Source: Ectocarpus siliculosus
Taxonomy: Eukaryota > Sar > Phaeophyceae > Ectocarpales > Ectocarpaceae
DNA: 64,000 bases
Direction of reading: 5' to 3'
NCBI GenBank assembly: GCA_000310025.1
Contig: FN649728.1
Span: forward strand, 1,394,315 to 1,458,314
Shown here: positions 56,761-64,000 of the stretch, piece after piece
Layout: every line of letters starts with the position of its first letter
How positions within the stretch are numbered: the stretch's first letter is position 1
Translations under genes and position numbers: made by a program
Notes under the pieces: generated by a model
What the model was told of the DNA's origin: nothing
The model's database searches: none
The model's input: the letters and a program-made list of their open reading frames with translations, nothing else

Positions 56761-57589
56761 TTCAGTGATTCTGCCGAAAGCGTCGTGCCCATCGCCCAAT
56801 CATCTGTCTCTGTCTTACAAAATGTCTTACAAACTCGACAGGTGATTGGTGGGAGTCAGGCATCTACCCGGCCGGCTCTACCCCTCTAAAACATAGATAA
56901 TTGTTGGAAGTTCTTCCGTGTCTTACAAAAAAATTGCCCTATTTATGGGTGCTCTGCCTCTGCTGTCGGCAATGCGCGCCGGATTTTTGCCCCCAAAAAA
57001 AGCTTCGAAAAAACATACGAAACCCCCCGGCTTGGCCCCACGCCGCCCCATAAACGCAAGAAGTGGAGCACACCAGGAGAGTGCTTCTCCTCGCTAGGGT
57101 GCGAGAACGTGGCTGCATACACCTGGCAACGTCGTGCAGGAGGATTGGGCTCAATCCGCAACAGGTGCGGGGAGAAAAACTGAAAAATGTTACAGCTCAG
57201 TTCAAACCAGCAGCAGCGAGGTGCTAGGGCCCTTCTCTGCCTCTCTCGGCTACTAAGCTTTCCCGTACGCAACGGTTGCTGTCCCTCCGTAGTCAACTAC
57301 GTTTCCTCTGATATTGCAAAGTTTCACGGCAATTGATCATCAACTCGCTTCGTACTTGTGAGAAAACTTGTTGGTTTCAGTTCGAATTCAGTGGTCCCGC
57401 AAGGACACAGCAGTTGACACATGTCACGTCCTGTGGGTTTGTGTATCGCCGACGTCCCTCAGGGGCGTGGGAGATGACCCAAATAGAGACTTTCTCTTAT
57501 ACTCTCTGCCGTGTGGCATTAATTGGGTGCCTGATGTGGACGTTGCAAACCCGACGCTGGAGGCAACGTATGTCAACAGGTAGGTGACA

Positions 57590-57780
57590 TAAGATACCAC
57601 CCCCCTGAACCGGTATCACAGCTCCATTTCTCCACGATATCACGCGTGACGGTGCCAAAACGGCCGCGTTGAAGCTGTCTCCTAGAGAGCTTTCCGAAAA
57701 CATTTCGTTGCATTTATGCATTTTCTTCGCCGTGGAGTAGTCGTTGCTTTGAAATCAGCGTGCACGGGTGTGTGGTCTCT
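57590..57780 (+). repeat. Diverged dispersed repeat B, copy 2
   Basis: Partner of 44390-44590; see there for the shared landmarks. Confidence 0.7.
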
Positions 57781-58379
57781 CATGCAACCTACCCTATACA
57801 CATCAAAACAGCCCGACCAACGCAGAGTCTGGTGGAGGGTAGGAGGGTAGGTGGACAGGGGGGCACCAAAGCACGGCAGTGTAGCGCGAGGTCTGTCACC
57901 TGGTTGTATCATGTTTTGTCCGGTGGATTCCGGAGTGTGCAATCGTGTCTGGAAGTCCTCTTGACGGCGAGACTACGACAGGACGCGACCGCAATATCAT
58001 TGCTCGTACGGATGTGCATTTGTTTATGAGTGTGCCCGCCACTATGTTGATACATGGTAGATATTCGGGCTCACAGGGAAGTTGAGGCTGTATACATGCC
58101 TGTCCATTCACCAACGTATGATTAAAAAACCATAACAGGTGGGTGATCGCGCTTCGAAATCATGGAGGACCTCCGCGGGGCGGCGGCAGGGGGGGGGTGG
58201 GATGGTTCTGACGAAGACGAGGACGTCTGTGCTGCGCCCGCGCATCGCCTTCGTGGTTTTTCTCTGGGAGAGGTATGCATATTTGCAGGGTAGGGTTAGC
58301 ATGAGGACAACTTTGATAGCGCACGATGTGATTGTGTACGCCGTGGACGTAAAGTAGTGTCATGGTGGTAGCACTCGGT

Positions 58380-60774
58380 GCTAATTTGCCCTCTGTTGAT
58401 GCCGCACCCATGCCTTCGCTCAGGATCGCCGGAGGGGAAGAAGAGGGGAAAGGCCACAGCAATCCCGAGCAACACGGGAGTGACGACGAAGACTTGGGTA
58501 AGACTAGCTTCGTACGCGTGCACTGCGGTTTCCGTAGGACTGATGCCTGGGCATGTTCGAGATATGTCCTCAAAGACTCCGACATGAGTGTTCGAACTTG
58601 TAGTTTACGACGTCACCGTAATTTTGCTATTGATACATGGCTCGCTCGGAGTCTATGCGCGGTAAGAACTCTTCGCCGCACAGCTCGTGACTTTTGTCAA
58701 GCAGACCCAATCGCTGCCTTGTGATGTGGAGTCTTCAATGGTAGCGGTACCCTGGAGGCTGGGCGGTCGTCACGCGGGTAAGGCACACCAAGACCATCTC
58801 CGGCTTATAGGGAATAGATTACGGTTGCTCACTTGACACCTTAGGCATGTGTGCCTCCCACCCCCCCCACCCCCGCGCGCGTAAATTCTTCGTATGTGAC
58901 ACAGGCATCAAGGGTATTGATCAAGACGATGAAGGTTCCGAGGACTTCGACCGCCTGTATGAATGCCTGGATGCATTCACCAGGGAAGATGAGGAGGAGG
59001 AGGATGAAGAGACAAAAGCAGAAGAGACGGATAGTCCTCAAGCCGAACAGCAGGTGAGAAGGGAAGGCTGCCACCGTCTCGACTTCGCGCTAACATCGTG
59101 TTTTTTCTGGGGTCTCTCCAGATTCCGGTTAAGATGACCTTGCTCGGTACCATCAACCATGAAAGGAGAGGGGCGCCATGAAAGCAATCATAAATATGCG
59201 TTGTTCTCAGCTGTCGCCGCCATGCTCGTTGTATGCTCCTTGCACGATAGACCTATGCAGCCCTGGCCGACTTCATCATCAGCAAGCTCCCGACAGGCCA
59301 GAGGGTGGTGAGCTTGGTTGGGCAACATCTCCGGGAACATTGGCTAGGGCAAGACAAGCAGTTCAAGCATATCGTCGTAGGTTTACTCTTGGTTCAGGGA
59401 GTAAAGGACGCGATTCTTGGGTGGTGGGGGGTTCTGGTAAAAATTCCAACAACCGCCTTCGTCGAAGCGCGCACTGGCGTACGAGAAGAAGCGGGAGGAC
59501 GAGCGCTTTCCGAAGTAACTGGAGTTCAGAACCGAGCCGAGCATCGTCCGCAAGGCTCAAGAGCTAGGAGTGGAGAGTCGGCGTGTCGCTCACACACTCA
59601 CTTGCGTGTTCGGGGCCATCGACGAGATGAGTCTGCCTCGAATGGTTGGCACGTCGAAGGAAGGTAGAGTCGTATGGGCGCGAGAATCTTGCCGGTGTAC
59701 CAGTTCGTTTGGTGTTTAGGGTGTTTTTGTATTTGGGCGTGACAATGATCCATCAACCCGCTACACCCCCCCCGTGATACATATTCCGAGCAGGTCGTTG
59801 ACAAGACCCTCACGCAATGTTTGGACGAGGCCCATCTCGTGAAAGCGGCGTATCCTGCCTGCGACGTTGAACTGGACGTTCATCAACGGCGTCTTGTGTA
59901 CAACATTGCTGGGTGGCTTTTAAGTAGCGCCCTTTCACGCGTGAACAAACAGCGTTCTCTCAGTTCGGCGTTCTTGCCATTTGTCAACAGCCACAAAGTT
60001 GCATCCGCTGAGGAGTTCCGGGAGGCGGACCCTCATTTCAGTGGCTTGGAATTCGTGGTCGAGGAGAGGAACAACCCGTGGGAAGGGAAGGGTCTCATTT
60101 TCGCTTGAGCTGATTTCTATCTTTTCGTGCGTGCACTAGAGATGGGGTATAGGTCGGCATTGCTCAACCCCACCCTGTTGGCGACGTATCTGGGTGATTT
60201 GCCGTCGGAAATAGACAGGGTGATTTCCACGGCTGAGCCCGTCAAGGCGGCATGGTCAAGGTGTTTGGGTCTCGTGGAAGACCCTCACCTCGGACCCAAA
60301 GGGGGGAAGGGGTGCACAAAGCAATGTGACGACCAGTTCGATTTCGTTTTGAAGAAGTGGCACATTTGCCGCATGTTCGCGTTCACGAATGAAGTGGCGA
60401 ACCTGAAGAAGCGTTTAAAAAAACGCAAAGCAGAGATGGCGCTAAGAGACAAGTTGAAGGCGGGGGTTGGCGGTAAGGGGTCGACCACGAAACAACCAAA
60501 GGCACCCAGGCCGATCAAAGTCTACACTGTCGCGCAGAGAGATCGCCAGCTGGAGCTTAACCGGATTATCGGCTCGAGCGCTTGGCGGAGTTTGAGGGTT
60601 CCCGACCTCAGAGAGTACATCAAAGAATGCGGTGGCAACCCGCCGTCCAAGTACAACAAGATGCAACTTCAGAAAATGTTGCGCTACTTCTTACCACGAG
60701 CGGGGATAGACGACGACGAGAGCCTGGCCTTACTCCGACCAGCAATTGTCGTTCCGGATAGCTGGCGAGGATGA
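58380..60774 (+). CDS. Unrecognised multi-exon gene with IAGW and SAP-like segments
   Basis: Candidate exons: about 58380-58495 (acidic), 58905-59053 (Glu-rich, ...EDEETKAEETDSPQAEQQ), 59122-59146, 59261 to about 59440, about 59445-59663, 59794-60091 and 60140-60774 (stop). Phases join cleanly at 59053/59122 and 59146/59261 (PVKMTLLALADFIISKLPTG...) and at 60091/60140; other joins are uncertain. The 59.4-59.7 kb part is interrupted at least once. Visible features: LVGQHLREHWLGQDKQFKHI; LDVHQRRLVYNIAGWLLSSA, recalling the IAGY segment of some transposase-related proteins; a basic KKRLKKRKAEMALRDKL; and near the end LRVPDLREYIKECGG..PSKYNKMQLQKMLRYFL, which fits a SAP-type DNA-binding motif. 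Probably a transposon-derived or chromatin protein; the family is not known to me. Confidence 0.5.
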
Positions 60775-61960
60775 GTACACATAGCTGGAGTGGGGGGCGA
60801 TGTGTACCTTGATGGGGGAGTGGGGTGTGGGGGGGGGCAGTTAGGGAGTTGAGGGGCCGTGACCACATGTTTGTGTTTGTGTTTATTTTGTTTTTCACCC
60901 CCGACGACTGGAGGGCGCACATTGGGCACAAATCAGATACGAGTTCGGCTGTACGTGATTTGAGAAAAAAAAAAAAGTACACTCCCTTAGTGCGGGAAGG
61001 CAGGGCCGGATCGGAAAAACGGATTTCGAGTCGGTTTGTAGTTTCGGTGGTATTTGTGGTCCTTTTCTTGACAATATACTTCGTGTGTTCGCGTAGGATA
61101 CGCGCTGCCTCAGGAACAAAACGAGAATGCTCATGTTTCAAACCAACATCGTCACTAAGGAGTCGAGTGTGTCCTTTTTTTTCCCGGCCCCAGAATGAAT
61201 ATTCCCGATTGTTTTTGTGTTTTTTCGTTGAAATCTATTGACCGCCATTTGCAAGCGTTGGTCCTTCGTCGTTGGTGAGGACTGGGAGAATAGCGCGAGG
61301 GTGGCGCAAATGAGTAGCAAAGAACGTAGGGGAGAACCAAAAAATGTTTTGGTAGAAAAAGAGTCACCTTCGGGGAAAAAAGGTCATCCGAGTAAGGATC
61401 GATCTCATGACCTGGTGGTTACCACGTGATCGCCAACATTTCGCGCGTTGTGTTTATCGGACCTATATCCCTCTTAGAGGGAGTCAATCCTTCAAACAAA
61501 TAAGATCAGATCGGCACCTTGAGAGCCTTGGGTGCAACAGGCAAGACGGGATCCGTACATTCGTTCAAGCATCAGTCGGTGGGTTTCAAGAAGTAGCGCC
61601 TTGTGTCGTTGGTGTGCCAACTTGACACCACTAGCCTTCCTGAAGATTCTGCACAAAATGTCTTCAGTCGTCGGAGCAACTCTGAAACATTACGTTGTCG
61701 TCCTGTACGGAACCCTGTTTATTCTCTCCACAGACGTCCACGCGGCGGATACAAACCGGGCTTTCCCCTAAAAGATGTAGCCGTTACAACGAGACACAGG
61801 CGCATTACCGGTACACAAACCCTCCTTGTAGACATTGGTAAGATAAGACCACGCTGGTGCACTCCTCAACCGTACACGCAACCGCCGCCCCTCCCTTCAA
61901 CGGCATGAACAAAAAAACAGCAAAACCAAGGTAAACCAATCGGGAACTCATCGCACACAC
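60775..61960. other. No gene recognised
   Basis: 3' flank of the 58-61 kb gene and short open frames. Near 61400 a TTACCACGTGATCGCCA phrase and an A-rich tract; nothing assignable. Confidence 0.4.
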
Positions 61961-61964
61961 ACCA

Positions 61965-62330
61965 TACTGTTGTTGTTGTCTTCACAATAAAAAACCGTTC
62001 CGATCTCTTCATTGGAAAACACTCAACTGAGTGATTACCACCGTCCCATGCTAACTTACATACAAAAGGTACACTAAAAAAAATGGACCCCACCGGTCCA
62101 CAAGCCAATTTCAATCAACGACCCTAAATCTGGGGCCCTCCGCTCCCGTTTACACACACGGTCAGAGAGAGGTACATCCCCTGGTTCAATCTTGCTACTT
62201 CACAGAGATAGAGAGAAGGCCAACCGAGGAAGACGCGAAAAGGACAAACGAGATGGAAAATTATGGAAAAAGAAGAGAAAGACGAAGAAAACGAGGCAGG
62301 AAAAAAAAAAAAACCCACAAGACAAACAAA
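61965..62330 (+). repeat. Dispersed repeat C, copy 2
   Basis: Partner of 49005-49560, with a shorter GTT tract (61968-61980) and an A/G-rich 3' end. It abuts the 3' end of the minus-strand gene that ends at 62385. Confidence 0.75.
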
Positions 62331-62384
62331 AGACATACACCACAATCACAATCTATAGATACAGCACACGACGACAGCAGTCCT

Positions 62385-63483
62385 TCACACCGAGCGCGTC
62401 TCATACACATGGTCTGCATTGCGCCACGTGGCGGCTGTCACTACCTCTACTCGCTCTTCCGCGGATACTGGTAATGCCACGCGTAGAGTTTCTCCCTGTT
62501 GGATACCGAAGGGCTGTCCGCCCTTTCTCGACGCGTTGCGGCGCCGTTCACCGTGAGACAGCCGACAAGTATCTCCGTGCATTCCAGCTTGGGCCGCCTG
62601 GGGAGCCTTGTGCGTCTCCATTCCAACCCGTATGTGCGCAAACCTCATTTCGAGAATGTCCTGGGTGAAACGCAAGGATGCAAGGGGCAGTCACACGCAT
62701 CGAGGGAGTCGAACATACGGACATGAAATAGTTAAGCCGGACCGACGTGACACCAGCAACACACGACGGTATTGTAGCGACAGTCAACAACAAAAATATG
62801 TACACAGGCACACACCTAAGAGAAAAAAACGAATAAGCCCCAAATTGACAAAAAAATATTTTCACCAGCACGGCCGCGTCCTAGTGGTCAACACCGCAAC
62901 GACCGTGATCATGTACTTTGGTTTACGCAAAAAAAAAAAAAGCAGCAAGCGGTCGTTACCTGGCTAAACATGCGTGGGTATATGAAGCGGGTCGCCTTCC
63001 CGTCTACTTCTTTGACAAGACTTTGCCGGTCGACGTAGGGTTACCAGTAAATCCGTGGTCCTCATTGCTGTCCACGGTACTAGCCCACCATCGGACAATG
63101 ACAGCGTGCATGTCCTTGGTGAGAAGTTCTGGCACGCCCTCCTCCAGGAAGCCTTGCTCGAGGAACACGTACACAGGCAGCTTCGCCCCGTCGCTTCCCT
63201 CCCTGCCCGGTTGAAACCCCCGAGGGTATTTCGGACCATCCGCCTGCATAAGAAAAAAAATCACGTTTGTTAAGACAGTGCCCGACGATCCTCTTCGGCT
63301 AGACTATGCGCGTTATCGGGGGTCCACTGCTGTGTTGCGTAAAAATGACGAGCGACCATCGACTTCAAGCTGCGACCATGAGACGAAACTGGGTGTCGTC
63401 AACGTCGTACGCCGTCAGTATTGGACAAAACAAATACTTCCATTGGCGCACCTTCGTGGGGTCGGGTGTGGCCTGCAGAGCGT
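62385..63483 (-). CDS. Unrecognised gene, three 3' exons
   Basis: Minus-strand exons: about 63483 to 63363 (ATPDPTKVRQWKYLFCPILT, then AYDVDDTQFRLM), 63243-62960 (ADGPKYPRGFQPG..., LPVYVFLEQGFLEEGVPELL, MHAVIVRWWASTVDSNEDHG, ... TRFIYPRMFSQ) and 62660-62385 (DILEMRFAHIRVGMETHKAP ... VALPVSAEERVEVVTAATW, stop). Acceptors TTATGCAG and TTTCACCCAG and donor CAG-GTAACG are good, and exons 2 and 3 join in phase 0. Within exon 2 the frame slips by one base near 63035, from GFTGNP to YVDRQSLVKEVDGK. That is either a sequence error or a true frameshift; the alternative is a donor at 63044 (GTAACC). The 5' part probably lies beyond 63.7 kb. The family is not recognised. Confidence 0.45.
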
Positions 63484-64000
63484 CTGTGCCAGCGTTGGAC
63501 GGTCAGGATGTTCGGCGCTTACGTCTCTCGTCTTCATCCTTCTTGGCCGATTGTGTCGGTGTGACGGCAGAACGAGTCCCCAAGCTCTGGCGCCCCGGAA
63601 AAACGGGGGCGTTTTCGCTTCTCGCCGTCGCCGCCGCTCCACCCTTTGTTTGTGCGTGGCAACGAGCAAAACGAACGACGCTCGCTTGATCGCTAACCAA
63701 GCCGGCCGGTACCCCCCAAGAGGCCAGCCACACTCTGCAATCGCAACTCTCTCTCAAGATTTCGCCACGTAAATAAAAGTGGAGATACGATCGATGTCCA
63801 TGTCCATACCTGGCGGGACACACGGGGACAGAGAATCCGAAAAAGACCGGGTGTTGGCAGAACTGCAATTTTTTGCCTATCGCAGACACAACACACGTGT
63901 GTGGACAGAGGTTACCACCCATCCCTGAAAAAAAGTTTTTTTCGCCTGGGACGTTGTCCCGGTTGCTGTGGGGTCGTGATGGGAGAAGACACCGCAATCT
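63484..64000. other. Right edge, unassigned
   Basis: Open frames on both strands (63306-63689 plus; 63503-63997 minus), none with a recognised domain. It may hold the next upstream exon of the minus-strand gene that ends at 62385. Confidence 0.35.

Noticed and set aside
1-64000. Integrated large DNA virus (phaeovirus) or other viral genes
   Set aside because: Brown algal genomes often carry such insertions, but no viral core gene or intronless viral gene cluster was seen.
1-64000. CRISPR arrays, operons, riboswitches
   Set aside because: Repeat spacing and gene structure are eukaryotic; no regular direct repeats with unique spacers.

Overview
The window is nuclear DNA of an intron-rich eukaryote, most likely a brown alga (Ectocarpus-like stramenopile). 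The evidence is moderately GC-rich sequence, GC-rich exons separated by introns of several hundred bases with standard GT/AG ends, an isolated TPR exon of the kind brown algae shuffle, a glycosyltransferase family with fucosyltransferase-like motifs, and a large load of transposon relics. The organism is an inference. There is one 100-base assembly gap (40005-40104). No rRNA, CRISPR array, bacterial operon or viral gene was seen.

Layout. 1-5.2 kb holds repeats: a terminal-inverted-repeat (TIR) element at 0.44-1.24 kb, a GGGACGTCCC array at 2.5-2.7 kb and an orphan TPR exon at 3.7 kb. 5.2-16.7 kb is the best gene, a leukotriene A4 hydrolase / M1 aminopeptidase on the minus strand. Its 14-15 coding exons could be placed by reading-frame continuity and alignment to the remembered human protein. 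A truncated LINE sits in its second intron. A strong donor near the end of the peptidase domain can join in frame to a downstream exon that encodes one membrane span, so the enzyme may be tail-anchored.

16.7-25.2 kb has no gene I can name. It contains a 1.3-kb imperfect palindrome (20.4-21.7 kb) and one copy of a 0.6-kb dispersed repeat. 25.2-30.3 kb is the 3' part of a minus-strand fucosyltransferase-like glycosyltransferase gene (six exons). Next to its 5'-most recognised exon is a TIR element holding a tRNA-like segment and telomere-like repeats. 31.7-38.7 kb is built from three copies of one repeat family with a tRNA-Val-like core, a 70-bp near-perfect hairpin, and one possible secreted-protein ORF (35.1-35.7 kb). 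38.8-39.8 kb is the 5' (endonuclease) part of a LINE on the minus strand, next to the gap.

41.9-51.9 kb carries clusters of a CCCTCTAGAGGG-type palindromic repeat. One cluster is interrupted by the second copy of the 0.6-kb repeat and another by a 2.9-kb TIR element that contains two tandem LINE relics. 52.8-54.3 kb has exons of a Helitron-type protein (N-terminal zinc/DUF6570-like part) and a further cysteine-rich open region. 55.8-57 kb has triplet and ~200-bp tandem repeats. 58.4-60.8 kb is an unrecognised plus-strand multi-exon gene ending in a SAP-like segment, and 62.4-63.5 kb is the 3' part of an unrecognised minus-strand gene.

The named genes have no obvious shared pathway. The points of most interest are the unusual C-terminus and the Tyr-to-Phe active-site change of the LTA4 hydrolase, the long foldback structures, the palindromic repeat clusters used as insertion sites, and the unidentified 58-61 kb gene.
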